64,000 nt of DNA, taken from [Clostridium] viride DSM 6836 (GTDB lineage Bacteria > Bacillota > Clostridia > Oscillospirales > Oscillospiraceae). Shown here one piece after another: positions 27,823 to 36,998 of this stretch; position 1 is the stretch's first letter, and each line of letters opens with the position of its first letter. Both the position numbers and the translations under genes were made by a program. The stretch lies in the NCBI GenBank assembly GCA_000620945.1, contig KK211198.1, positions 606,120 through 670,119 of the forward strand, read 5' to 3'. The notes beneath the pieces are model-generated. The model searched no databases and had not been told where the DNA came from. It saw only the letters and a program-made list of their open reading frames with translations.

Positions 27823-27898
27823 TTATTAAATTCTCCTCTTATATCCATCACAAACGTTTACGGCAGAGTACCACCCCCATTTAACAAAACTCTTTGGT

Positions 27899-30800
27899 TT
27901 ACTTCACACCAATGTAATTGGCAAACATGGTTGCTACTTCTGCACGAGTAGCGGAACCGGTGGGTTTCAAGGTTCCGTCAGCGTTGCCACCGATGATGCC
28001 CTTCTGGATAGCCCAAGCAAAAGCCTGAACTGCAAAATTAGAGATTTCGTCAGCATCAGAGAACTTACTCAAATCGGTAGTAGCAGAAACCGTAGGAGAG
28101 CCAGCATATCTGTACAGGATGGTGACCAACTGCTCACGGGTAACAGAACCGTTCGGAGCGAACTTGTCATCGGCAACTCCCTTCACGATACCCTTTTCAT
28201 TTGCCCATTTCACGGCATTGAAATAGTAAGCGCTCGGTTCTGTGTCGCTGAAGTTGACGTTAGCCATGGTCTCAGGCTGATTAGCCAACCTGTGGAGCAT
28301 GGTGACAATCATAGCTCTGGTTGTGGTAGCTTGAGGAGCAAAATGGTCAGAGGATGTGCCATTCATCAGGCCCTTTGCCTGCATAGCAGCTACACTGTTG
28401 TAGAACCAATCGCCGCCCTTAACATCGGAGAATGCAAACTGAGCTACAACGTACTTTGAGAAGTGTTTTGTGGAAAAGGTCAGCTTGCCATTGGAATAGG
28501 AACAATCCATGGGGGTCAGAGAACCATTGTCAGCTAGGTACCATACAACAAGGTGGCTGGTATCTTCGCCTACAGCGGGGGTGTAGGGTACGGATACCGT
28601 TGCCGTGCCGCCCAGGTTAGAAATGGTCTTACCGGCCGAGGTGACAGTCAGATCAATAACAGGACGATCGCCTACCAGCGCTTGCTGAGCCGCGGTTAGA
28701 GACTTGCTGTCGACCTTAGCAATGGAAACGGATACTTCAGCGCCTGTTGCTTTGTCCGCAATGGTGGTCAGAGCACTGTCGTCCAGTGTGACAGAACCAA
28801 GGGGTGTCTGAAGTGTCAGAGAGGCATCGGTCTTTGCGTCTCCCATTTTATCAACGGAAGCGACTGGGACAGTTGCTGTAACTGCTGTAGCGTCCTTAGC
28901 TGCTATCACGGCAAGGGTAACGTTTGCAGTTGTGGTCTTGCTTTTTTCTGCTGCAGCCAAAGCCGCATCAATCAAAGTAGTCATTGTCTCTTTCGAGACA
29001 GTTGCACTTGCTGTGGTGCCGCTTGTGGTGGGCTTCACTTCGGTGGTTACAGTTGTCGTATCGCCAGTGATGCTTGGCTTAGGTGTGTCTTTGCTAGGAG
29101 TCGAGGCTGCTCCACCGCCAGAACTACCACCAGAGCTACCGCCGGTGTTGCCGCTCCCAGTGGGTGACCACTGAGCGTAGAGTGTGATCGGATCGGAATT
29201 TCTTGCGCCGGTTAAGATTGCGCCAGCGGCATAGGTGGTTCCTTTCCCATCAGCCTGCGTATTCCATCCGGTAAAGTTGTAATTCGTTCTCGTGAACGCA
29301 TTTGCGCTAACGGTGTAAGATTGCCCGGAGTAAACCGTACTGCCGGTCATGGAGCCGCTGCCTCCATTTGCGTCATAGGTAATTGTCTGCTTAAAGCCGA
29401 CTACCGTGACGGCGGGATAGGAAACCCTCCAAGTATCTGAGCCAGTTCCGCTGTAGGTATAGTCCACCCAGACTCCCGTCCCCTCGCCTGGATGCAAAAC
29501 AGCCCATTTTGCCGTCACGTTGCCGGCTGTTGCGGAGTAGCCGGTGGCGGTTAACCCCTCGGTTTCGCCGGGCATTGCATAGATCTTTGACGGATCCACG
29601 GCGATGGATGCACTAAGGCTGCCAGAAGTGATTTTTGACAGTAGACCAAGTCGGTAAACGACCACCGCATTATCTAGACCGAGCTGCTTTCCGTGGTCAG
29701 CGGTAATCATGCCGCCGGTAATGACGGTTTTGCCACCCGCGCGAATCGCGCAACTTGTTAAGGTGTTGGAGCTTGACGTTACCACACCGCCTGTCATAGT
29801 CAGCGTCGGCTCATTCGGACCCATATGTAAGGATTGCACAGTGGCAACATCGTTGGAGGAGGATGCGGTCCCGCCGGAAATAACCATGCTTCCTTGTACC
29901 GCTGCAACCGCCATGCCTGTTCCTGTATTCGTAATTTCTCCGCCCGCAAGTTCAAACGTTCCGTCACCGTTCAGGAATACCAAGGAGCTCAAGGGACCAT
30001 CTACGGCTCCGGTGAGGGACGCGTTCCACAGCACCGTTACACCTGCCGGAATTGTGAGGGCAAGCGTGTCTGTGGCGTCCTTCGTGCCGGTGACGGTGAC
30101 CGTGCTGCCGCTTGCAGTAGCGGTAAGGCCGGCGTCGGTTAAGGTCTTCGCAAGGGTTTCCGCAGGAGTGGGAAATGTTACGCTAACGATGTATGGCTGA
30201 GTAGTGCCGTCTTCCGCAATGACTGTGTAGGTTACCGGCGATGAAAAGTTCTGAGCGACACCAGTGTTGGGGGAAATGCTTGTGCCCGTATGTTTGATTG
30301 TCGGAACCAGCGCCGTCAAGTCCGTCCCATATGGAACCGTCAGCGCGATGGTTTTTTCGCTTTCGTTGATGTTTCCTAAAACGGCAGGTGTTAATCCGTT
30401 AAAGTTGAATGCCGTAATTTCTTTTTGTGAGCTGAGCTGTGTAGTGAGCGTATTCGCGCCAGTGGACGACACGGATCCTGAAAAGGCAAAGGTCTTGCTA
30501 CCGGCGTTGACTGAGACGATAGCATTGGTCTGCGCAGGCAGCCAAAGATAGAGCTTGCCATCCGTGTCGGTTGTGCTGGTGACGGTACTGCCGCTATTGA
30601 CTGAATAAGATACCGCTGTTGTCGCCGTGATACCCGGAACCGTGAGGCTTACGGGATAAGCCGGTGTGCTGGCGGCATCATAACAGACTGATGCTTGCTC
30701 GGCGCTGTTGATGCTATTAATCTCGACAGAGCCGCCGGTGACAATGCAGGAGCCCGCGGAGGGCCCGTATACCCCGGGACCGATGCCTGTATGTCCAAAG

Positions 30801-31810
30801 GCCTTCACCGTACCGCCGGTGATGGTCACATCGCAGCCATTGCCGCGGACTCCGCCGCCGATACCCGCAGCACCGACCATTCTAGCAACACTAGCGTCCA
30901 TGGTCGCAGTCACCGTTCCGCCGCTGATTAATACCGTGCAGCTTGACTGGTGATCGGCGACCCCTTCTCCATTGCCAATGGCAGCGCCGCTGCCGCCGGA
31001 AGTCGCAGTCACGCTGCCGCCGGTGATGGTGACCTTGGCACCGGTGCTGCCATACCCATTTCCGATTGCGGCGCTAGCGTCTATAGAGGACGCCCGCACT
31101 TCGCCGCCTTTAATGGTGATGGAACAGTTTCCTGTGGCCTTGAAGCCGCTGCCGATTGCGGCGCCGCCGCCTTCTGCACCGGAGCTTGCGTCAACCATGC
31201 CGCCGTTGATGGTAATGCTGCCGCCACTGCCTTCATAGCCGCTCCCGATACCGGCGGAGTTTCTGAATCCGATAGCTTTGATCAGCGCACCGCCGTTAAT
31301 CGTGATCGTCCCGCAGGTGCCGTCTTTTGCCCCCCCGATTCCCGCCGCGCTTCGGGCTATTGAATTACTGGCACATTTTGTTGACAGCTTTCCGGCACCG
31401 TCGATGATTAGTGTCGCGCCGTCCGGGACGAGGATGCCCGGTGCGTTGGCACCGATCAGAAGATTTACTCCGGTCACCGTTAGGTTTACGGTTGTTCCAG
31501 AACCGATTTCCAGTGCACTGACAGTTTTGTCTTTCGGCGGTATTTGATCAACCCCTATTTTTACTCCGTTGAGCGTGATGTTGACATCCCCGCTAATATC
31601 CGGGTTGACGATGATATGATAGCCGTCAGCCAGTGTTCCCGAGAAGGTATAGCTGCCGCTTTCAGAGATAATATAATCCGCTGTGCGGCTTGAAAGGTCA
31701 ACCGTCTCATCCAGCGCCGCGGCCGTGATCTCCCCCGGACCAATTACGATTCCCAGTGTCATAAAAAAACTCATGAGTAAAGCGAACAATCGTTTTTTGA
31801 TTCGTTTCAT
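27899..31810 (-). CDS. Large SLH-anchored surface protein with beta-helix repeats
   Basis: 1303 residues, secreted. Signal peptide at 1-32. About 60-400 are repeated short beta units (SITINGG, VTITGGSV, AAIGSG, AGIGGG), expected to form a right-handed beta-helix with polysaccharide-degrading or adhesive folds as relatives. Then come cadherin-like/DUF5018-type segments (ITAFNFNGLTPAV), an InlB-type B repeat (ITYDANGGSGSMTG ... TRTNYNFTGWNTQADGKG ... LYAQW) and a Gly/Ser linker. Three SLH repeats form the C terminus (FSDVKGGDWFYNSVAAM, FSDTEPSAYYFNAVKWA, FSDADEISNFAVQAFAWA). The SLH domains bind pyruvylated cell-wall polymer. No catalytic site is recognised. Confidence 0.9.
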   Translation of the reverse strand: MKRIKKRLFALLMSFFMTLGIVIGPGEITAAALDETVDLSSRTADYIISESGSYTFSGTLADGYHIIVNPDISGDVNITLNGVKIGVDQIPPKDKTVSALEIGSGTTVNLTVTGVNLLIGANAPGILVPDGATLIIDGAGKLSTKCASNSIARSAAGIGGAKDGTCGTITINGGALIKAIGFRNSAGIGSGYEGSGGSITINGGMVDASSGAEGGGAAIGSGFKATGNCSITIKGGEVRASSIDASAAIGNGYGSTGAKVTITGGSVTATSGGSGAAIGNGEGVADHQSSCTVLISGGTVTATMDASVARMVGAAGIGGGVRGNGCDVTITGGTVKAFGHTGIGPGVYGPSAGSCIVTGGSVEINSINSAEQASVCYDAASTPAYPVSLTVPGITATTAVSYSVNSGSTVTSTTDTDGKLYLWLPAQTNAIVSVNAGSKTFAFSGSVSSTGANTLTTQLSSQKEITAFNFNGLTPAVLGNINESEKTIALTVPYGTDLTALVPTIKHTGTSISPNTGVAQNFSSPVTYTVIAEDGTTQPYIVSVTFPTPAETLAKTLTDAGLTATASGSTVTVTGTKDATDTLALTIPAGVTVLWNASLTGAVDGPLSSLVFLNGDGTFELAGGEITNTGTGMAVAAVQGSMVISGGTASSSNDVATVQSLHMGPNEPTLTMTGGVVTSSSNTLTSCAIRAGGKTVITGGMITADHGKQLGLDNAVVVYRLGLLSKITSGSLSASIAVDPSKIYAMPGETEGLTATGYSATAGNVTAKWAVLHPGEGTGVWVDYTYSGTGSDTWRVSYPAVTVVGFKQTITYDANGGSGSMTGSTVYSGQSYTVSANAFTRTNYNFTGWNTQADGKGTTYAAGAILTGARNSDPITLYAQWSPTGSGNTGGSSGGSSGGGAASTPSKDTPKPSITGDTTTVTTEVKPTTSGTTASATVSKETMTTLIDAALAAAEKSKTTTANVTLAVIAAKDATAVTATVPVASVDKMGDAKTDASLTLQTPLGSVTLDDSALTTIADKATGAEVSVSIAKVDSKSLTAAQQALVGDRPVIDLTVTSAGKTISNLGGTATVSVPYTPAVGEDTSHLVVWYLADNGSLTPMDCSYSNGKLTFSTKHFSKYVVAQFAFSDVKGGDWFYNSVAAMQAKGLMNGTSSDHFAPQATTTRAMIVTMLHRLANQPETMANVNFSDTEPSAYYFNAVKWANEKGIVKGVADDKFAPNGSVTREQLVTILYRYAGSPTVSATTDLSKFSDADEISNFAVQAFAWAIQKGIIGGNADGTLKPTGSATRAEVATMFANYIGVK

Positions 31811-31878
31811 AAAAAATCTTCCCCCAAAGCTTACATTCAGATTTAGTCAATACATTAGCGTCTAGCTCAAAATAGGAG

Positions 31879-32112
31879 CTAAGGTTTCTGCGCCAGCTGG
31901 AACGCCTCGCTCAGGGAAATTTCAACTTTCCCCTCCCACGAAATACAAATGCCATCGGTGGTTACTGTTTGAAAGAATGTCTCATCAGCCAGTAGCCCAA
32001 ACCGGATCGTTTCCAGCCGATTCTTTAAGCTCAAATTTACACTGCTGCCGTTGTCCAGAATAATTTCAAGGCAATAGTCCTCCTTGGGCATCACCCGTAC
32101 GATTTTGCTCAC
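31879..32112 (-). CDS. DUF2442-like small protein
   Basis: 77 residues. Reads VSKIVRVMPKEDYCLEIILD, then NGSSVNLSLKNRLETIRFG and ISWEGKVEISLSEAFQLA, the pattern of DUF2442. GTG 32112 is preferred because GGAGGTGAGAC lies directly ahead; ATG 32130 sits on that ribosome site. In many genomes DUF2442 genes pair with DUF4160 genes as suspected toxin-antitoxin modules; no partner is present here. It lies between the SLH gene and the MalT-like regulator, all on the minus strand. Confidence 0.7.
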   Translation of the reverse strand: MSKIVRVMPKEDYCLEIILDNGSSVNLSLKNRLETIRFGLLADETFFQTVTTDGICISWEGKVEISLSEAFQLAQKP

Positions 32113-32133
32113 CGTCTCACCTCCATACAAAAC

Positions 32134-32170
32134 AAAAATCCACCGTACGTTTATTGTACAGTGGATTTTT
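32134..32170. terminator. Bidirectional hairpin between regulator and DUF2442 gene
   Basis: AAAAATCCAC..GTAC (32134-32148) pairs with GTAC.GTGGATTTTT (32156-32170), flanked by T on the right. A second short stem, TGTCACCC/GGGTGACA at 32179-32197, also lies just after the regulator gene. Confidence 0.7.
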
Positions 32171-32217
32171 TCTATTGTCTGTCACCCTGTGGGTGACAAT
32201 GAGGGGTGAAAAACCCT

Positions 32218-34704
32218 TCACGATTCCTGAGCCTGTATGTATTGCTGCAGCATCGTCCTTGACTTAATGTTCAGCTTCTCGAATATACGTTTCATCATTG
32301 TTTTGACGGTGTTTTGTGTGATAAAAAGCCGCGCACCGATCTCGCTGTTGGTAAGACCCTGTGCCACAAGATGGGCAATTTCCGTTTCCCGCTCGGTTAG
32401 TTCAGGACGCTTTTCTGTGAAATTCACTCGCGTCATGTGTTCGATCACCTGCCGATGAGAAGCATACAGCCCCAATATGGCAATCGCAGCATTTTGATGT
32501 TCTCCTCTGTGAGAGAGTTCCTCCAAAATGGGCGTGAGCAGATCGCCGTTTTCCACGAAGGGCATCAAAAGCCCGTCAGGCAGTGCCAAAGCAAGAGCCT
32601 CGTGCAGCTCTCGGAGAGCAGTTTCCCGTCGATGCATTTTCTCGTTCGCCGCTGATGCGTAAATGTGGGCATAGATTTGACTCAGCAGATTCGGGAAGAT
32701 GGACGCGATTTCAAGAAAGTGGTCCAGACTTCCCAGCAGCTTTGCGTAGTTTCCGCACACTAGCAACGCGCGGCCATGAATCATATGAAACGCCCCCATA
32801 GCTGGAAAGTACATGCGGCTAGCGAAAAAGTCTCCCTCTAAAATCCACTGGGGAATCTCCTGTTTCCTCCCTAGGCTAAGCGGAATCCATGCATCACAGA
32901 GCTCCATGGTATGCATTAGGTTATACCAGCCCCCACGCTCAATTTCTTCACGCAGGCTTTTTAGACTTCTCGCCGCAAGAGCATAATCCCCCTTGCAGAA
33001 AGCGATTCGCACCTGAAGAAACACTGCGCATAGAAGAATATCCTCCTGTTCGCTGCCCGCTGCCAAATACAGAGCCTTATGCACCGCGATTTCCGCGCTG
33101 CCGAGATCTCCCCTAAGATACTCGCGCTCTGCCTCCATAACATACTCTGCACCACGGCCGTGACCCTTTGCGAGACGGTCATAAAAGGGCATAGCCTCCC
33201 GCAGGACATTCAGTTCATTCTCCAGCTTCCCAGCCTCACGATGGAACATATAGAGCACAGAGGGTGAGCCGAAGGTCCAACCTCCACGGGTGTCCATGAA
33301 TTTGGCTGGTTGGTCAAGCAATTCGTTCGCCCGTTTGATATGTGCGAGCATTTTCTCGATATCATTATAGTCGCTGAAGCTCAGCAGAACCTTAAATTCT
33401 CCGGAAAGTGCCCGCACCGTTTGTAGGGGTAGTTCGCCGTTCTCAAGGATGTGCGAAAGATCTGTACAGGTCCCGGCGAACCTCTCTGTCTCATTGTAGG
33501 AGAACAAACAGAGTGCATAAACAAGCAGGGCAACCGGATGCGCCTGCCGAATGTCATCAGGACAAGCCTCCATATACGCAACGAGCTTTTCTCGGTGCTC
33601 ATTGTGCATACTGTGTCCCTGATCAGTCTCCAGAACGGTCAGTAGACCCTCAAAATCCTGTGCAAGCATGTAGAATTCCATAGCCGGAACATAGTCTCCG
33701 GTTTGCCTGTACCAAACCGCTGCTCGTTTGTATAAGCTTTGTTTCTCTGTCAGAGATATCTGTTCAAAATGTTCTCTTAGAAAATCAGAAAAAATTCGAT
33801 GCACCTGATAAACTCCGCTCCGACCGTCCCAGCTGATAAAGGCGTTTTCACCTGTAATTTTCTCCAAAAGCTTCTCGCTTCCACCCTTTTGCCACATGTG
33901 CGCGGCCTGCTCCGGAGTAAACGCGTCAAAAAAGCAAACGGTCATCAAAAAGTCCTTGATCTCATCAGAGAAGGGGGCATAAACCGTTTTGTCCATCAGA
34001 GCTGTGATGTTAGATGGCATTGTGAATACCCCTTCTGCCTGATAACTGAGCATTAAAAGGTAAAGTGCACTGATCCAGCCCTCAGTATAGGAATAAAGCC
34101 ACCGTGCTTCGTTTTCCTTTGGGGCAAGTCCGCACAGGCGGTAATAGGCGCGGATGTCTTCCAATGTCAGCTCCAAGTCGTCTTTCCGGATATGGTTCAC
34201 ATACCCCTTAAGAGTCAGCTCATCTAGGCTTATATAATGAGTATAGCGCGTGGTCAGCACAATATGGAAGTCAGACAACTCGTTCCAAAGTAAATATTCG
34301 ATAAAGGCAGCCACTTCCGGACTGTCCGTCAGATGATAATCGTCCAAAACCCAAAGGACTCCAGTGGAAGGGAGCATACCTTGAATCAGATCAAGCGCTT
34401 TTTCTTTCGTCGTACTATCACTTGGAAATCCGAGCTGCTGCAGGTACTCCGCTTGAATGGCATCGATCTCACGGACCTGCCGACAGAAAGTCAACCAGAA
34501 ACCCGAAATCGAGTCGCCAAAAACCTTCTGCCATAGTATTTGACAATTTGTTTTCTTGACGTACTCCCGGACAGCGGTGGTTTTGCCGTAACCCATGGGT
34601 GCCTCAATGATCGTGCAGGGATATTGCGGAATCTTTTTAAGATGCAACCGGATTTTGTCCGACAGGAAGATTGCATTGCTGTTAAAGTTTTTTCCCTTGG
34701 GCAT
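32218..34704 (-). CDS. MalT-like LuxR-family transcriptional activator
   Basis: 828 residues, a STAND-type ATPase regulator. Walker A is EAPMGYGKTT at 34-43, Walker B VLWVLDDYH at about 116-124, a tetratricopeptide-like superhelix fills about 330-740, and the LuxR helix-turn-helix ends the protein (LTERETEIAHLVAQGLTNSE, then LFITQNTVKTMMKRIFEKLN). Such proteins are switched on by an inducer binding the helical repeats. Upstream in the direction of transcription of the SLH gene, it is a natural candidate to control that surface protein. The inducer is unknown. Confidence 0.9.
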   Translation of the reverse strand: MPKGKNFNSNAIFLSDKIRLHLKKIPQYPCTIIEAPMGYGKTTAVREYVKKTNCQILWQKVFGDSISGFWLTFCRQVREIDAIQAEYLQQLGFPSDSTTKEKALDLIQGMLPSTGVLWVLDDYHLTDSPEVAAFIEYLLWNELSDFHIVLTTRYTHYISLDELTLKGYVNHIRKDDLELTLEDIRAYYRLCGLAPKENEARWLYSYTEGWISALYLLMLSYQAEGVFTMPSNITALMDKTVYAPFSDEIKDFLMTVCFFDAFTPEQAAHMWQKGGSEKLLEKITGENAFISWDGRSGVYQVHRIFSDFLREHFEQISLTEKQSLYKRAAVWYRQTGDYVPAMEFYMLAQDFEGLLTVLETDQGHSMHNEHREKLVAYMEACPDDIRQAHPVALLVYALCLFSYNETERFAGTCTDLSHILENGELPLQTVRALSGEFKVLLSFSDYNDIEKMLAHIKRANELLDQPAKFMDTRGGWTFGSPSVLYMFHREAGKLENELNVLREAMPFYDRLAKGHGRGAEYVMEAEREYLRGDLGSAEIAVHKALYLAAGSEQEDILLCAVFLQVRIAFCKGDYALAARSLKSLREEIERGGWYNLMHTMELCDAWIPLSLGRKQEIPQWILEGDFFASRMYFPAMGAFHMIHGRALLVCGNYAKLLGSLDHFLEIASIFPNLLSQIYAHIYASAANEKMHRRETALRELHEALALALPDGLLMPFVENGDLLTPILEELSHRGEHQNAAIAILGLYASHRQVIEHMTRVNFTEKRPELTERETEIAHLVAQGLTNSEIGARLFITQNTVKTMMKRIFEKLNIKSRTMLQQYIQAQES

Positions 34705-35254
34705 TTAACACCTCGCTGACTGCCGCATAGCGCTTTAATTTTTTATTTCCGACTAAGCACTCGTATTCCTCATAAAGCTTAATCGCTTCACTGTATCAAT
34801 TTGTCGAAGCACAAAACTTTTTTCTTCCCCTGCAGATACCGATAGATCATACTGTCGAAAGCCTATCTTCTACGCGTCACTTACCGATAACGCAAAATAT
34901 AATGTTTTGATATTTGCCCGTAGGGTCATTGGATGATAACCACCTCCTTAGTCAACCCTTTGATACGTTTTCACTGTAAAAGAAATACTATCATGCATAC
35001 CATAATCTTACAAGTTCTAAAAGCAAGAAGAATTCTATCTGTAGCACAATTTTTTGCAGGGCAGATGTGACCCCACTCTAGATAGATAAGCTCAGTTTTT
35101 ATGTGCCGAAATCATGTTTGACATTGTGTGCCGGGCTAATAAACAACCAAAGCTGTAGCAAAAATGCTACAGCTCCGAATTTGTATATTAAAAGCATTTA
35201 TCTTAAGTTTGACTGGATTTGAGCAGTGGACTCAGTTTTTAACTGGATTTATTC
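34705..35254. other. Intergenic region with possible gene relic and a hairpin
   Basis: On the minus strand a good ribosome site GGAGGTGGTTATC precedes ATG near 34940, but the frame (MTLRANIKTLYFALSVSDA) stops at once. Further on, the sequence EAIKLYEEYECLVGNKKLKR is open in another frame, which suggests a dead small gene upstream of the regulator. A stem GCTGTAGC/GCTACAGC near 35153-35175 may end the regulator gene to the right. No intact gene is seen. Confidence 0.4.
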
Positions 35255-36745
35255 TTAACAATTTTGTTTCAAGAGTTGGATATAATCATAAAGAATATCC
35301 TTTGTATCTTTTATAGGATAATAGTTGCTTTTATTTATTAAGTAATTAGAGTCATCCCAAAAAGCCGCCACGGAATTTGATTCATTGATTTCTAAAACCA
35401 TCGGGGGCATGGAATTCTTAATGATAAGTACACCATGGTCTTCCTTTGTATACACATTGTAGCTGGGATTTACTCCCTCCCTTGTAATATAAACATGCAT
35501 GTTTTTATGTTGTTCTAACAAGGTATATATATATTCCAAATGCAAAATGTACTCTTCCGGGGTATAGCAAATCTCATCTCCATGCAGAATATCTGCGAAT
35601 GAAACTCTAATGAATCCCCCCCTCACCTTCTCAAGATCACAAAGCCGAATGACCTCAGTGAAACAATTCTCTTGGAGTAAACTTTCGAAGCATGCAATCC
35701 TTTGTTTTGAAACCTCAAGTTCATTTTTGCTGAATGCTTGCCCCAAACGGGAAGCAATCCTATTGAGCACTGAGCTAGGCATGGTTAGCACAGAGAGCGA
35801 TTCCGTTGTTAGAATGGAATTGCTCTTTTCTTTTTCAAAGTCCAATAGGGAGGCAAAGTAGGCTTTCCGGTCACTGGGCCTGAAAATACGAACCAAGGGC
35901 TTACACATCGCTAAATATTCATTGAACTCCATTTTAAAGGATTGAATGGCAACCCGATCTTTAAATAGTAAATTGGCCGCATGGATCATCATGGTTCCTA
36001 CTGAGCTTGACACCATAGCTAAGACATCTGGTGCGATAAATAGGGTTCGTTTGAATGTTCCATCTCGTTTTTTAGGGTAGTAGAAGGATTCAATGGCTCC
36101 TGACATATAAAGGGGGATCCACTGCCGAATTGAATTTAGCATCTCGTCCAAATTACGGCTAAGGGTATGGATAATTCGAATTTTATTGCCTTTTTCAAGA
36201 AGCTCATTTAAACACTGCACCCATTTGCAGGCAAATTTGGGATCTTCCATAACCCAGTCGATATCCTCGTCGCTAAAAATTAGTATCGTCCTAGGTTTTT
36301 CTTGGGCAAGAATTTCCGAGAAAAAGTGAATGGCAGCGTTTCGTTTCCCTTCCAAACCATAATATATCGTTACATTCGAGTCCCCATGAGACTTCCTTTG
36401 ATTCGATGTAAGTTGCAAGGGATTGGAATCATTCAATTCCTGATAGGATATCCTTGGATCCATTAACCATTGCGCGGTTAATTCGCTCAGCTTGTTCTCA
36501 TCGTCTGGTATTGGTTTTATCCCCAGAGCCTCCATTAAGCTTTTGCGTTGATAATCACTCGCACAATGCCTGGAAAGATAACTAGCCATAGACTTAATGC
36601 AGGCTGGATCTTTAACGGCTTTTCGTTCCCCTCTACGCAATCTACTGATATAAGATGCATCCAACTTAATATTGGTGGACAACGCGCTGTTTGTTGTATT
36701 GGTAAGCTTCATGAGAAAATCTAACTTTGAAGAAAAATGCATCAT
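35255..36745 (-). CDS. Helix-turn-helix domain regulator, unassigned sensor
   Basis: About 496 residues. The first 75 look like an XRE-type DNA-binding domain (STNIKLDASYISRLRRGERK). The remaining 400 have no motif I can name for certain; one stretch (AAIHFFSEILAQEKPRTILI ... NKIRIIHTLSRNLDEML) resembles the phosphatidyl-transferase-like fold seen in stress-effector regulators. ATG 36745 is chosen because AAGGGGG lies just upstream; the longer GTG/ATG frame from 36790 lacks one. It is divergent from the chemotaxis receptor, so may control it. Confidence 0.75.
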   Translation of the reverse strand: MMHFSSKLDFLMKLTNTTNSALSTNIKLDASYISRLRRGERKAVKDPACIKSMASYLSRHCASDYQRKSLMEALGIKPIPDDENKLSELTAQWLMDPRISYQELNDSNPLQLTSNQRKSHGDSNVTIYYGLEGKRNAAIHFFSEILAQEKPRTILIFSDEDIDWVMEDPKFACKWVQCLNELLEKGNKIRIIHTLSRNLDEMLNSIRQWIPLYMSGAIESFYYPKKRDGTFKRTLFIAPDVLAMVSSSVGTMMIHAANLLFKDRVAIQSFKMEFNEYLAMCKPLVRIFRPSDRKAYFASLLDFEKEKSNSILTTESLSVLTMPSSVLNRIASRLGQAFSKNELEVSKQRIACFESLLQENCFTEVIRLCDLEKVRGGFIRVSFADILHGDEICYTPEEYILHLEYIYTLLEQHKNMHVYITREGVNPSYNVYTKEDHGVLIIKNSMPPMVLEINESNSVAAFWDDSNYLINKSNYYPIKDTKDILYDYIQLLKQNC

Positions 36746-36998
36746 TAGCCCCCTTCGCAATTTGGCATACTCTGTGCCAATAATGACCATGCCAGATCCG
36801 GTATCTTAGATACAAAATTTGAATTAAAATGTATAATTAAGCAGAAAGATGCAAAAACACACCTGTAAACGTATTATAACTCAATGAATCGGGGAAGCAA
36901 GAAAAAAGTATGGCTGGCCAAATAGTTGTATAGTAGCAAAAAAAGAGTTGCTTGCGGTATCAAAATTTTGTTCATTATCGATTGAAAGGATGTCTTTT

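Noticed and set aside
30708-31363. Possible CRISPR-like repetition in the SLH gene
   Set aside because: The repeats are coding (Gly/Thr-rich beta-helix units), of unequal length and without unique spacers. No CRISPR array was seen anywhere in the window.
28432-31547. Many antisense frames opposite the large SLH gene
   Set aside because: Repetitive Gly/Thr/Ala codons on the coding strand leave the opposite strand open; none has a plausible start or domain.
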